DNA of 64,000 nucleotides, from contig CAYYOV010000015.1 in assembly GCA_964473365.1 (NCBI GenBank), forward strand, positions 10,871 to 74,870, in the 5' to 3' direction. Both the position numbers and the translations under genes were made by a program. The stretch comes from 2-02-FULL-55-14 sp964473365. GTDB taxonomy: Bacteria > Bacteroidota > Ignavibacteria > UBA10030. This document shows, piece after piece, positions 43,284-53,014 of the stretch (position 1 is the stretch's first letter; every line of letters starts with the position of its first letter). The notes under the pieces are model-generated. The model made no database searches. It had not been told where the DNA came from and saw only the letters and a list, made by a program, of their open reading frames with translations.

Positions 43284-45497
43284 CTACTTGACGAGATTCA
43301 TCTTTCGTGTCGCCATGAACTCGCCCGATTGCATGCGGACCATGTAGAGGCCCGACGGGAGACCCGAAGCGTCGAACGAGACCGTGTGACGTCCGGGAGT
43401 CACCTCCCCGTTCAGGAGTTCTGCAACGAGCTGGCCGAGGGTATTGTAGACCTCGATCCTGACGTTGGCCGTCGAAGGCACGTCAAACGAGATGCTCGTC
43501 GACGGATTGAACGGATTCGGATAGTTATGTCCAAGCGCGAACACGGATGGGACCACCCCCTCAGAACGGACTGCCGTCGTTCCGGTGCTGCTGACGGGCC
43601 GGCTCGGAGCGCTTTCATTCCCCGCAAAGTCAGTCGCAGTGATCCGGTAGTAGTACGTACCGGTTGCCGCGCCGACATCCGTAAAGGTCGCCTCCGTCGT
43701 TCGGCTCACCGGTAACAGTCCGGAAACGGAGAAGTTCTCGGTTGTTCCGCGGTAGATACTGTAGTACCGGAGGTCGTCATCCGGATTCCGGTCCCACAGG
43801 ATCCGCACGTCGTTCCCCGCCACGGCTGAGCCGACCCCACCCGGGACATTGGGGGCCAGGTTGTCCAGCGAATAGCCGCTGTCGATCTGCGACGGGATCA
43901 CATACATGTTGAACAGGAAATGCGCCTTTACAATAAAGCGCGACCAGCGCATTCCATCAGCAATGGACGAATCAACGATGGTCGGGACGATCCCAATGTA
44001 GACGCTGTCCAATGCTGCCGGTATCGTACCGGCATACACCAGCCCGCTCTTGTCGAGTCGCCAGATTGTGTACTTTTCGATCCCCATGGGACCGTTGCTG
44101 TAGTTCGGACCGAACACATTCTGCTCAACTCCTCTGAATTTTACGTAGGCCTGTTTACCGTTGTCGAATGGCACATCCCACACCCGAAGGATTTGGGGAC
44201 CCTGGAAGGACGGGTGCAGGCCCACCGAGAGGTCGCCGTCGATATTGGTAATGGTTTCCGACCCTGTGATGGTGACCGGATCACCGGGGGACGACGATGT
44301 ATGGTTCCAGTACTGAACCATCCCTCCCTTTTCGAACTTCACATAGTACGTCCCGGGATCGACCGCAAACGAATACGATCCGTCGCCGCCCGTCTGTCGG
44401 GAATCGATGACCATTTCCCCCGGCATCGTGAACAACGACACAGTCGCCTCCGTTGGCTGTCCATAATTGCGGACCGTTCCGCGGATCTCGCCGGCCTTCG
44501 TCACAGATCCATTCAGATTACCGATGGTATCCTGCGTGGTGACGGTGATGACATCCGCCGACATGGAACTCGTCTTGGCATTCCACCATTGGTCGTGGTA
44601 GCCATCCTTCGTGAAATGCAGGAGCCATGTGCCTGGTGGGACGGCAAAGGAGAAGCGACCGTTCAGATCCGTTTCGCCGCCAAGATTTCCCTCCCCCTGC
44701 GGATTCGCTGACGGATGCACGTGGGGATAGGCCCCCGGAAGCGGAGACATCGCCTGATCGACTACGAGACCAGTGAGAATGGTCCCGAATACCAACTGGA
44801 AATCCAGGACTGGTACGGGGTCGGTCGCACCGACATAGAGCGCTGAGTCAGGCCGGAGTGCAACGAGTCGGCCGAGTTGCTGCGTCTCGATGCGGACGCG
44901 CCACGGTCCCATCATTGCCGGCTCTCCCCCCATGTGAATCGCATAGGTGCCCGTGGAATCCGTGAGACCATGCCAAAATGGACTCATCGGCCCTCCGCCA
45001 GATACGGGTTCTGCTTGGATGAGGATGAATGAGCGATCCACGCCAACGGGGACCGTCACGTGGCCGGTGATCGTCGCCGTCGGCGACGATAGCGGCAACA
45101 CTGTAAATGAAGCGGTATCCGCCGAAGGACCACTCGAAGCAACAAGCAACCATTTCGCGGGGGCCAGACCGGCGGTGAACTGCGTCGAGATGGTCCCATT
45201 CGCCATCCCGTCGTCGTCTGCGGGACCATTAGCCACCGACACTCCGTCTTGCTGCTGGAATTGGAAAAGCAGACGGTCCGTGCCTGCGTCGACTCGTCCG
45301 TTCTCGTTCACGTCCACCCAAAGCCCGTTGTTCGAGACGGCGCCTGCGGGTAGAGCGATGCTCCAGCTCAGCAGGCTTCCGGATACGAAGCTGGCACCGT
45401 TCGGAATACCATTGACTGTGACCGCGACGGGTTGGGCCACCATCGTCCCAACAAGTGTCAACGTCGCGATTCCCAACACCACTTGCCGAAGGCTCAT
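43284..45497 (-). CDS. Secreted carboxypeptidase-regulatory-like/FnIII protein, type IX cargo
   Basis: A 737-residue exported protein. The signal peptide (MSLRQVVLGIATLTLVGTMVAQ) is followed by an EF-hand-like VDVNENGRVDAG segment (about 65-75). Three carboxypeptidase-regulatory-like sandwiches (about 145-220, 245-335 and 340-430) come next, then a fibronectin-III module (about 575-660). The type IX sorting domain contains NYPNPFNPSTSI. No catalytic residues are apparent. AGGAGG lies before ATG 45497. It is divergent from a peptidase M28 gene. Confidence 0.87.
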   Translation of the reverse strand: MSLRQVVLGIATLTLVGTMVAQPVAVTVNGIPNGASFVSGSLLSWSIALPAGAVSNNGLWVDVNENGRVDAGTDRLLFQFQQQDGVSVANGPADDDGMANGTISTQFTAGLAPAKWLLVASSGPSADTASFTVLPLSSPTATITGHVTVPVGVDRSFILIQAEPVSGGGPMSPFWHGLTDSTGTYAIHMGGEPAMMGPWRVRIETQQLGRLVALRPDSALYVGATDPVPVLDFQLVFGTILTGLVVDQAMSPLPGAYPHVHPSANPQGEGNLGGETDLNGRFSFAVPPGTWLLHFTKDGYHDQWWNAKTSSMSADVITVTTQDTIGNLNGSVTKAGEIRGTVRNYGQPTEATVSLFTMPGEMVIDSRQTGGDGSYSFAVDPGTYYVKFEKGGMVQYWNHTSSSPGDPVTITGSETITNIDGDLSVGLHPSFQGPQILRVWDVPFDNGKQAYVKFRGVEQNVFGPNYSNGPMGIEKYTIWRLDKSGLVYAGTIPAALDSVYIGIVPTIVDSSIADGMRWSRFIVKAHFLFNMYVIPSQIDSGYSLDNLAPNVPGGVGSAVAGNDVRILWDRNPDDDLRYYSIYRGTTENFSVSGLLPVSRTTEATFTDVGAATGTYYYRITATDFAGNESAPSRPVSSTGTTAVRSEGVVPSVFALGHNYPNPFNPSTSISFDVPSTANVRIEVYNTLGQLVAELLNGEVTPGRHTVSFDASGLPSGLYMVRMQSGEFMATRKMNLVK

Positions 45498-45713
45498 ACA
45501 CCCTCCTGATGGTTGTGGATGCTCGTCGGTGCAACGTTGCAGAATTGGCCGACTAGAGTCAATGATAGGAATCAACGGGCGGCTCACACGGGCACCAACG
45601 ATGCCAAAGAGCTCGCATTCTCAGCGGATCCATGCTTGTATCGCCCGCAGAATTACGATAGATTCATGAGGTTTCTTCTCACGGAACAAACTACAACCCT
45701 GTCAGGAGCATTC

Positions 45714-47297
45714 ATGCGCACCACGATCATCTCCTGCGCCGTCGCGTTGTTCATCGCTTCTGCGGCGGCTCAACCATTCGGTGGACCACAGCCGAACTCA
45801 TTTCCGACCGAAGACCCGATCATCAAGTCGATCTACGCCGAAGCGATGGATTCGTCGAAGCTCGAATTCCTCGCCCACGAGCTGCTGGACGTTATAGGAC
45901 CGCGATTGACCGGTTCGCCGGCCCAGCTGAAGGCGCACGACTGGGCGGTGAGCACCCTCAAGCAGTGGGGCATCACTGCGCGAAACGAACAGTGGGGCGT
46001 GTGGCGCGGCTGGGAGCGCGGTATTACGCACATCGATCTCCTCGAGCCTCGCGTGCGCACCCTTGAAGGTACGATGCTAGCGTGGAGCCCCGGGACCAAA
46101 AAGGGGGGCGTCACCGCGACGACGGTGATCATGACCGACCCCGTCGATTCAGCCGATTTCCGGAAGTGGCTTCCGTCCGTGAAGGGTAAGTTCGTGCTCA
46201 TTTCGGCACCGCAGCTCACCGGCCGGCCGGATGACAATTGGGAGAAGTTCGCCGTCAAGGAATCGTTCGATCGGCTGAAAGAGGAGCGCAAGAAGATCTC
46301 CGATAACTGGACGGCCCGCGTCCGCAAGACCGGTTTCAGGTCCGACACGCTTGCCAACCTCCTTGAGCAAGCGGGAGCCGCGGGCGTGATCACCAATCGA
46401 TGGTCGATGGGATGGGGTGTCGACAAGATCTTCAGCACGAACGCCCGCAAGGTCCCAGTCGTGGATCTGAGCCTGGAAGACTACAACCTCGTGTTCCGGT
46501 TGACGGAGAGTGGGAAGAATCCGCTGGTACGCATCGAGGCGGAGTCGAAGTTCCTCGGCGAGCGCCCAGCACTCAACTCGATCGGCGAGATCAAAGGCAC
46601 GGAAAAGCCCGACGAATACGTCGTGCTCTCAGCTCACCTGGATTCATGGGACGCCGGATCCGGCGCCACGGACAACGGCACCGGTTCGATCCTCATGATG
46701 GAAGTGATGCGGATCCTCAAGAAGTACTATCCGAACCCCAAGCGCACGATCCTGGTAGGATTGTGGGGCAGCGAGGAACAGGGGCTCAACGGCTCGGCAG
46801 GATTTGTGGCCGACCATCCGGAGATCGTCCCGAAGATCCAGGCCTCCTTCAACCAGGATAACGGAACCGGGCGTGTGCAATCGATGTCCGGAGCCGGCCT
46901 TCTCAGCGCGGGAGAATTCCTGGGCCGGTGGCTTTCGCGCGTACCGACGGGCGTGACGCAGCATATCAAGCTCAGCCTACCCGGCTCACCAGCCGGAGGC
47001 GGCAGCGACAATGCATCGTTCACGGCGGGTGGAGCCCCCGGGTTCAGCCTCGGCTCGCTGGACTGGGACTACTTTCTCTACACGTGGCACACGAATCGTG
47101 ACACGTACGACAAACTCGTCTTTGACGACATCAAGAACAATGCGGTCCTGGCGGCGTGCCTCGTCTACCTGGCCTCCGAGGATCCGCAATTCATGCCTCG
47201 TGAACGTCGCATCCTTCCGCCCGATCAGCGCGGCAACGTGCGCGCCTGGCCCGAACAACGAACGCCGGAACGTGCCGGCGGTATCGACAAGAAGTGA
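45714..47297 (+). CDS. Exported M28 family metallopeptidase
   Basis: A 527-residue aminopeptidase or carboxypeptidase with two zinc ions. The signal peptide is MRTTIISCAVALFIASAAAQ. A protease-associated insert lies about 125-260. Zinc ligands and catalytic residues are visible in SAHLDSWDAGSGATDNGTG, GSEEQGLNGS, NQDNGTG and TWHTNRDTYD. AGGAG is six bases before ATG 45714; the frame start at 45513 would extend into the divergent promoter region. A strong hairpin follows the gene. Confidence 0.9.
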   Translation: MRTTIISCAVALFIASAAAQPFGGPQPNSFPTEDPIIKSIYAEAMDSSKLEFLAHELLDVIGPRLTGSPAQLKAHDWAVSTLKQWGITARNEQWGVWRGWERGITHIDLLEPRVRTLEGTMLAWSPGTKKGGVTATTVIMTDPVDSADFRKWLPSVKGKFVLISAPQLTGRPDDNWEKFAVKESFDRLKEERKKISDNWTARVRKTGFRSDTLANLLEQAGAAGVITNRWSMGWGVDKIFSTNARKVPVVDLSLEDYNLVFRLTESGKNPLVRIEAESKFLGERPALNSIGEIKGTEKPDEYVVLSAHLDSWDAGSGATDNGTGSILMMEVMRILKKYYPNPKRTILVGLWGSEEQGLNGSAGFVADHPEIVPKIQASFNQDNGTGRVQSMSGAGLLSAGEFLGRWLSRVPTGVTQHIKLSLPGSPAGGGSDNASFTAGGAPGFSLGSLDWDYFLYTWHTNRDTYDKLVFDDIKNNAVLAACLVYLASEDPQFMPRERRILPPDQRGNVRAWPEQRTPERAGGIDKK

Positions 47298-47318
47298 GCG
47301 AGTGGCGGACGAAACGCA

Positions 47319-47345
47319 CGAAGGCCCCGGGATCCGGGGCCTTCG
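47319..47345. terminator. Strong hairpin between convergent genes
   Basis: A perfect 12-bp stem CGAAGGCCCCGG/CCGGGGCCTTCG with a 3-nt loop. It lies between the M28 gene (+) and the HEAT-like gene (-). CGTTTG follows on the plus strand. Confidence 0.75.
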
Positions 47346-47372
47346 CGTTTGTACGGGCCTGTGAAACGTTCG

Positions 47373-47837
47373 TCAGTCGGCGACCGGCGAGGGGCTCCAG
47401 TTCAATGCGACCGTCGGCACCACCTCGGGCGCTTCAAAGATCATGAAGGTCCCGGCCTTGACGATCGTATTGTAGTACCAGGCGCAGTGCGCACGGATCC
47501 GGGCACTCTCATCGAACGACACCGTCGTCTTCACGAGATACGTTCCGAATGGATTGCCGATGCGGCTCAGGGCCCAAGCCGAGGCGATGCGCACACATTC
47601 ATCGTTGCTGGAACGCAGTTTGGCCATCAACGCGAGCACCGCCCGGTCCGACTTGATCTGGCCGAGCATCAACGCGCATGATCGCTGTAACCCGACGTTC
47701 TCGGACGCAAGCCCCACGAGCAGGTTCTGCTCTACCCGTGCCTTGTCGAACGCCTTGGCCTTCTCTACCGGCTCGCCCGCGACCGCCATGGCCGTCAGCG
47801 CCGCGAGAACCAGCACTACAACCAGAATCCTATTCAT
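47373..47837 (-). CDS. Exported HEAT-repeat-like protein
   Basis: A 154-residue protein with signal peptide MNRILVVVLVLAALTAMAVA. The mature part has two to three helical HEAT-like units (NVGLQRSCALMLGQIKSDRA, then NDECVRIASAWALSRIGNP). It ends with a beta-like tail containing TVALNWSPSP. The ATG at 47837 has GGGAGG six bases upstream. It is divergent from a LytTR regulator gene, its probable partner in regulation. Function is unknown. Confidence 0.82.
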   Translation of the reverse strand: MNRILVVVLVLAALTAMAVAGEPVEKAKAFDKARVEQNLLVGLASENVGLQRSCALMLGQIKSDRAVLALMAKLRSSNDECVRIASAWALSRIGNPFGTYLVKTTVSFDESARIRAHCAWYYNTIVKAGTFMIFEAPEVVPTVALNWSPSPVAD

Positions 47838-48001
47838 GACGACCTCCCTGCGTGGTGGTGGATGAGGAGAACTGGAACCTCCTTCTGAACATGCGTACGC
47901 AGGCCCCACGGTACAGTTGCCAAAATGTGACGAGCGGCGTGAAACCCGATGCCAGCGGACGTGCTCGCCGCATGTAACTCTGAGCGGGCCGGCTCGTAGA
48001 C

Positions 48002-48394
48002 ATGGTATTCGTCGCTGCCATGACACCCACAACGACCACCCCTCGGGCATCCCGCCGCCATTCAGACCGTTTGTTGGTCCGGGTGCATGGCCGGATCCTG
48101 GTCATGCCGGCCGACCGGGTGGACTGGATCGAGGCCGCCGGCATGTATGTCAGGCTGCATACGCCCGAAACGCAGCCGCTCATACGACGATCCATCCACG
48201 ATCTCGAGCAGCGTCTCGATCCTGAGAAATTCATCCGCATTCATCGGTCGGCCATTATTAACGTCGACCGCCTCCACGACCTGCAACCGCTCTCCTCGGG
48301 CGACTTCGAAGTCACCCTGCTTGACGGCACACGCCTCACGCTCAGCCGACGATACAGACATCGTGTCGAAGCGCGGTTAGGCGAAGCCATCTGA
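48002..48394 (+). CDS. LytTR DNA-binding domain protein without receiver
   Basis: A 130-residue protein made of a LytTR domain (about 30-128): VDWIEAAGMYVRLH, then EKFIRIHRSAIINVDRL, then LLDGTRLTLSRRYR. Normal LytTR regulators have an N-terminal receiver or membrane part; here there are only about 28 variable residues. It may act without phosphorylation. The start could also be the ATG at 48020. The adjacent divergent HEAT-like gene is the best candidate target. Confidence 0.85.
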   Translation: MVFVAAMTPTTTTPRASRRHSDRLLVRVHGRILVMPADRVDWIEAAGMYVRLHTPETQPLIRRSIHDLEQRLDPEKFIRIHRSAIINVDRLHDLQPLSSGDFEVTLLDGTRLTLSRRYRHRVEARLGEAI

Positions 48395-48405
48395 CGCGAG
48401 ACAAC

Positions 48406-48428
48406 CGATCAGCGATCGAAACTGATCG
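48406..48428 (+). terminator. Weak hairpin after the LytTR gene
   Basis: CGATCAG/CTGATCG, a 7-bp stem with a 9-nt loop, starts 12 bp after the stop. No U-tract follows. Confidence 0.35.
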
Positions 48429-48460
48429 CCACTCACCCCTTCAGTCATCCTGCCGGGCCC

Positions 48461-48489
48461 TTGAAGGCCCACCGTTGAATCCGCATATT
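48461..48489 (+). promoter_or_regulatory. Possible promoter of the decarboxylase gene
   Basis: TTGAAG (48461-48466), a 17-bp spacer, and CATATT (48484-48489), 25 bp before ATG 48515. Four of six bases match in each box. Confidence 0.33.
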
Positions 48490-48514
48490 GGGTCATTGAA
48501 ACATGAGGCCCACG

Positions 48515-49951
48515 ATGAGCTCTTCCGATCACGCCCACCACATGACGCCCGACGAATTCGAACAGATCGGTCGCCAGGTCATGCGTTGGGTGGCCGACTA
48601 CCACCGCAATGTTGAACAATATCCGGTCCTTGCAACGGTCAAGCCCGGCGAGGTGCGTTCACACCTTCCACCCCATCCCCCGCTCCGGGGAGAGTCGATG
48701 GACGCCGTCCTGAAAGACCTCGATGCGATCATCCTTCCGGGGATCACGCACTGGCAATCCCCCAACTTCTTCGCCTTCTTCCCGGCCAACACCTCCGGTC
48801 CTGCGATCCTCGGTGACCTGATCTCGTCGGGCCTCGGTGTTCAGGGGATGATGTGGGCCACGAGCCCGGCCTGCACGGAACTGGAAACGCACGTCTTGGA
48901 TTGGTTGGTGGAGATGCTGGCGCTCCCGGAGCGTTTTTCATCGCATTCCACGGGCGGCGGGGTCATTCTGGATTCGGCGTCAAGCGCCTCCTTGGGTGCG
49001 ATCCTGGCCGCCCGGGAGCGGGCAACCACATACCGTTCCAATGAGAACGGCGTGCGCGAACCCCTGGTGGGATACATCTCCGACCAGGCACATTCCTCGA
49101 TCGAGAAGAGCATGACCGTTGCGGGGATCGGGCGCGCGAATCTGCGTATCGTCGGCACAGATGATCGATTCGCTATGAGGCCCGAGTTGCTGGAGGAGCA
49201 GATCCGGAAGGACAAGGCAGCGGGCCTGGTGCCGTTCTTCGTGGCGGCCACGGTTGGCACGACATCCTCGCACGCCATGGACCCGTTGCGGGCCATCGGT
49301 GAGATCTGTCGTCGCGAAGGGCTATGGTTCCATGTCGATGCTGCACATGCCGGCACGGCGGCGATCGTTCCGGAATTCCGCGGCATGCACGACGGGCTGG
49401 AACTGGCCGACAGCTACTGTTTCAATCCACATAAGTGGATGTTTACGACGTTCGACTGCGACTGCTTTTATGTCGCCGACCGTGCGTCCTTGATACGCAC
49501 CCTCAGCATCCTGCCGGAGTACCTGAAGAACAAGGCGACCGAATCGGGCGCCGTGATCGACTATCGGGATTGGCAAATACCGCTCGGACGGCGGTTCCGG
49601 TCGCTCAAGCTCTGGCTGGTGATCCGATGGTATGGCGTGGAAGGACTTCAGGAGTTTGTCCGTCGGCACGTGGCCATCGCGCAGGAGTTCGCCCGCTGGG
49701 TCGGCGCCGACCCTCTGTTCGAGCTCGCCGCCCCCGCACCGCTGAATCTTGTGACATTCCGCCACAACAAAGGGGACGAGGCGACCCGGACAATTCAGGA
49801 ACGGCTGAATGCCAGCGGCGACCTCTACCTCACTCATACGGTGTTGAACGGCAGGCACACGCTGCGGATGAGCATCGGCGGCACGCTCACCGAGCGACGC
49901 CACGTTGAACGGGCATGGGAGAGGATACGGGACGAGGGAATGCGGGTGTAG
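48515..49951 (+). CDS. Pyridoxal-phosphate aromatic-L-amino-acid decarboxylase
   Basis: A 478-residue PLP-dependent group II decarboxylase, most like aromatic amino acid decarboxylases (Trp, Tyr, DOPA). Conserved parts are HWQSPNFFAFFPANTSGPA near residue 80, the PLP-contact HVDAAHAG and the Schiff-base lysine in FNPHKWM. No membrane or signal segment is present. I chose ATG 48515 with GAGG six bases upstream, although ATG 48503 is possible. It is a stand-alone gene. The specific substrate is not determinable; tryptamine or tyramine production would be the test. Confidence 0.87.
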   Translation: MSSSDHAHHMTPDEFEQIGRQVMRWVADYHRNVEQYPVLATVKPGEVRSHLPPHPPLRGESMDAVLKDLDAIILPGITHWQSPNFFAFFPANTSGPAILGDLISSGLGVQGMMWATSPACTELETHVLDWLVEMLALPERFSSHSTGGGVILDSASSASLGAILAARERATTYRSNENGVREPLVGYISDQAHSSIEKSMTVAGIGRANLRIVGTDDRFAMRPELLEEQIRKDKAAGLVPFFVAATVGTTSSHAMDPLRAIGEICRREGLWFHVDAAHAGTAAIVPEFRGMHDGLELADSYCFNPHKWMFTTFDCDCFYVADRASLIRTLSILPEYLKNKATESGAVIDYRDWQIPLGRRFRSLKLWLVIRWYGVEGLQEFVRRHVAIAQEFARWVGADPLFELAAPAPLNLVTFRHNKGDEATRTIQERLNASGDLYLTHTVLNGRHTLRMSIGGTLTERRHVERAWERIRDEGMRV

Positions 49952-49955
49952 AAGA

Positions 49956-50020
49956 CTCCAGACGCCAAATGGCCAGACTCCAAACAAATGTCGAAACCAA
50001 CAGATGCCAAACTTCTGGAG
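49956..50020. repeat. Short repetitive intergenic sequence
   Basis: Between the decarboxylase and uppP stops the DNA has AGACTCCA twice and a 7-bp inverted repeat CTCCAGA (49956-49962)/TCTGGAG (50014-50020). It is A-rich in short CAAAC and CCAAAT runs. It resembles the dispersed intergenic repeats of FCB genomes but is too short to classify. Confidence 0.35.
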
Positions 50021-50028
50021 AGGGCCGG

Positions 50029-50877
50029 CTACGGGGAGATCTTTCCTGAGAGGAGCAGCGCCCAGATCGTGGCGCCGGCAAGCAAGCGATAGATGATGAA
50101 GAGAGCGGTGGTACGAGTGCGGAGATAGCGGAGCAGGAATTCGATCGAAGCGTAGCCCACCACGGCCGACACGATCGTTGCCACGACGACGTTCATGATG
50201 CCGAGCTGGTCAATGAAGGACCGCATTTCGTACAGCTGAAGCAAGCCACTGGCGCCGATCGCGGGAACACTCAGCAGGAACGAGAACCTCGCGGCATCCT
50301 CCCGTTTCATCCCCAAGAACAACGCCGCAGTGATCGTGGTGCCGGAGCGGGACGATCCGGGGATCAACGCCACGGCCTGCGCCATGCCAACCCACAACGC
50401 GTCCTTCCATGTTGCCTGGTCGATCGATCGATTGCGCTTCCCCACCCACTCAGCCAGCCACAAGATCAACGCGAGCACGATCAAGCTCGTGCCGATCACC
50501 TCGAGGTTCTTCGTCAGACTCCCCTCGATCGCTTTCTTGAACGCGAGTCCGATCACGACGACCGGCACCGTTCCGACGATAACGAGCCATCCGAGACGAG
50601 CCTGTCCGAGTCCAGCCGACGGTGTCGCCAGGAACGTGCGACCGTCGACGATGAACCCGCGTACAATGGAGACGATGTCCTTCGCGAAATAGACGAGGAT
50701 CGCGACAAGCGTCCCGAGCTGGATGACAGCAATGAACGCCGTCCATTGTTCGGGATGAGCCTGATCGACGAGATCGAGGAGGCGTCCACCCAACGTCAGG
50801 TGTGCCGTGCTGCTGATGGGCAGGAACTCTGTCAGCCCTTGGATGATGCCGAGAATAATTGCGTCGAGAATGGTCAT
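50029..50877 (-). CDS. uppP: Undecaprenyl-diphosphatase
   Basis: A 282-residue inner-membrane enzyme that removes a phosphate from undecaprenyl pyrophosphate for reuse of the lipid carrier in peptidoglycan and glycan synthesis. Both active-site motifs are present: GLTEFLPISSTAHL at the N terminus and PGSSRSGTTI in the middle. About eight membrane helices are visible. ATG 50877 (MTILDAIILGIIQ) matches family starts; the longer frame to 50994 does not. It is divergent from fadD. The family can confer bacitracin tolerance when abundant. Confidence 0.93.
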   Translation of the reverse strand: MTILDAIILGIIQGLTEFLPISSTAHLTLGGRLLDLVDQAHPEQWTAFIAVIQLGTLVAILVYFAKDIVSIVRGFIVDGRTFLATPSAGLGQARLGWLVIVGTVPVVVIGLAFKKAIEGSLTKNLEVIGTSLIVLALILWLAEWVGKRNRSIDQATWKDALWVGMAQAVALIPGSSRSGTTITAALFLGMKREDAARFSFLLSVPAIGASGLLQLYEMRSFIDQLGIMNVVVATIVSAVVGYASIEFLLRYLRTRTTALFIIYRLLAGATIWALLLSGKISP

Positions 50878-51090
50878 GGCGATTCGTGGCGTCCAATATA
50901 GAGCTTTTTCAGGAACGACTGTCGTGTTTTCAGTTCCGCGAATGCGGGGGTCCGGTTTCCAAGAACCGCACTTCTTCTCGAGCACCCTGTACAACTGTCG
51001 GCGAGTTCTTGTGCGACAGGCCTCCGTTTCGTGGCATGAGAATTGACCCTCTCTCGAGGTTCATCACCATTATCCTCCGGAGGACTGCTC

Positions 51091-53013
51091 ATGAATCCCC
51101 GTACGCTCCCGTGGCTGCTTGAAACCGGCGTCCAACTGCATGCCGACAGCGTGCTGATGTGGGAGAAACGCGATGGCCAGTACAGGCCGTTCTCCTACCG
51201 CCAGATACAGGAACGCGTCCACGCCGCCGCAGCCGGACTGATGAGCATGGGGATCCAGCCAGGGGACCGGGTCGGCCTTATCTCCGAGGGACGGAATGAT
51301 TGGGTGGTGTCGGAGCTTGGCATTCTGTATGCCGGAGGGATCAACGTTCCTCTCTCGATCAAGATCGAGGAGCCGTCGGAGCTGAAATTCCGACTGGCCC
51401 ATTCCGGATGCCGCATCGTCATCGTGTCGGGCAACCAGGCGCGCAAGCTCGACCCGATCAAGCGTGATCTCCCCGACCTGGAAGGAACGATCCTTCTCGA
51501 CGCTCCCGAGCAGTTGCACACGGACGAGGTGACCATGGATGAGGTGGTCCATCGGGGAAAGGAATTCCTCGCGCGTCACCGCGGCGAATTTGAACGACGC
51601 TGGCAAGCCGTGGGAGAAGATGACATCGCCACGATCTGTTACACATCAGGGACCACAGCCGACCCGAAGGGGGTCATGCTGACGCATCGGAACTACACGG
51701 CCAACGTGAAGCAGTGTTCGGAGCACCTCCCCCAGCCCTCGTGGTACACGTCCCTCCTGATCCTGCCGTGGGACCATTCCTTCGCACACACGGCGGGGGT
51801 CTATCTTCTCATGAGCATTGGAGCCAGCATGTCGTCCGTGCAGATCGGCAAGAGCCCTCTGGAGACGCTCAGGAACATCCCGGTCAACATCCGCGAAACG
51901 AAGCCGACGTTCTTGCTCAGCGTTCCGGCACTGGCGAAGAACTTCCGAAAGAACATCGAGAAAGGGATCTCCGAGAAAGGCCCTGTGGTTGAAAAGCTCT
52001 TCCAACGAGCTCTTGCGGTCGCCTATGCCTATAACAGGGAAGGACACAATCGGGGCGTCGGTGCAACCGTCGCCGAGAAGATGGCGTACAAGTTCTACGA
52101 CACGATCCTGTTCAAGAAGATACGGACCGTCTTCGGCGGACGACTGGACTACTTTATCGGCGGTGCCGCCGTGCTCGATATCGAGTTGCAGAGGTTCTTC
52201 TACGCCATCGGGATCCCGATGTACCAGGGATATGGGCTAACCGAAGCTGCCCCGGTCATCTCGGCAAATTCCCCGGCTGCGCACAAGCTCGGCTCATCCG
52301 GCCGTGTGCTCCCGCGTCTGGAGCTCCGGATCCTGGACGACGAGGGCCAACCCGTCGTTTCCGGTCAGAAGGGCCAGATCGTGGTGAAGGGAGAGAATGT
52401 GATGAAGGGCTACTGGAACAACGAACGTGCGACGAACGAGGTGTTGAGGGATGGATGGCTGTACACGGGAGACATCGGGTATGTGGACGAAGACGGATAT
52501 CTGTTCGTGCTGGGCCGCGAGAAGAGCGTCATGATCAGTTCCGACGGAGAGAAATACAGTCCCGAAGGGATCGAGGAGACGATCGTTGCCCATTCACCCT
52601 ACGTCGACCAGGTGATGCTCTACAACGATCACTCACTGTATACGGTCGCGCTCGTGGTCCCGAACAAAGAATCGATCGGTGGTTGGCTGAAGGCGAAGCA
52701 TCTGGACCCGCAGACCGCGGCGGGACAGGATGCGGCGCTGCGGCTGCTGGAGGACCAGGTCAAGGCCTACAAGTCGGGGGGCGCGTATGCGGGTCAGTTC
52801 CCCGAGCGATGGCTGCCGTCGGCAATCGCCGTTCTCGGCGAGGGGTTCACCGAGCAGAACCGAATGCTCAATAGCACGTTGAAAATGGTCAGGGGACGGA
52901 TCACGGAGTTCTACAAGAACCGCATGGATTACCTCTTCACGCCGGAGGGGAAAGACGTCTGCAACCATCAGAATCGGACGATCGTGCGGAGGCTGTTCGA
53001 AGGGAATACCTGA
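51091..53013 (+). CDS. fadD: Long-chain acyl-CoA synthetase (AMP-forming)
   Basis: A 640-residue ANL-superfamily enzyme that activates fatty acids to acyl-CoA with ATP. The AMP-binding loop reads YTSGTTADPKGVMLTH, and YQGYGLTEAAPVIS and LYTGDIGYVDEDGYLFVLGR follow. It is of the long form found in Bacteroidota and plants, with RALAVAYAYNRE-type insert. ATG 51091 has GGAGG eight bases upstream. It stands alone, divergent from uppP, and could supply acyl-CoA for phospholipid synthesis or oxidation, including for the desaturase at 24 kb. Confidence 0.91.
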   Translation: MNPRTLPWLLETGVQLHADSVLMWEKRDGQYRPFSYRQIQERVHAAAAGLMSMGIQPGDRVGLISEGRNDWVVSELGILYAGGINVPLSIKIEEPSELKFRLAHSGCRIVIVSGNQARKLDPIKRDLPDLEGTILLDAPEQLHTDEVTMDEVVHRGKEFLARHRGEFERRWQAVGEDDIATICYTSGTTADPKGVMLTHRNYTANVKQCSEHLPQPSWYTSLLILPWDHSFAHTAGVYLLMSIGASMSSVQIGKSPLETLRNIPVNIRETKPTFLLSVPALAKNFRKNIEKGISEKGPVVEKLFQRALAVAYAYNREGHNRGVGATVAEKMAYKFYDTILFKKIRTVFGGRLDYFIGGAAVLDIELQRFFYAIGIPMYQGYGLTEAAPVISANSPAAHKLGSSGRVLPRLELRILDDEGQPVVSGQKGQIVVKGENVMKGYWNNERATNEVLRDGWLYTGDIGYVDEDGYLFVLGREKSVMISSDGEKYSPEGIEETIVAHSPYVDQVMLYNDHSLYTVALVVPNKESIGGWLKAKHLDPQTAAGQDAALRLLEDQVKAYKSGGAYAGQFPERWLPSAIAVLGEGFTEQNRMLNSTLKMVRGRITEFYKNRMDYLFTPEGKDVCNHQNRTIVRRLFEGNT

Positions 53014-53014
53014 A

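Noticed and set aside
51043..51073. TTGACC/CATTAT as a fadD promoter
   Set aside because: The spacer is 19 bp and the -10 box would overlap the ribosome binding site region, leaving no room for a transcript start.
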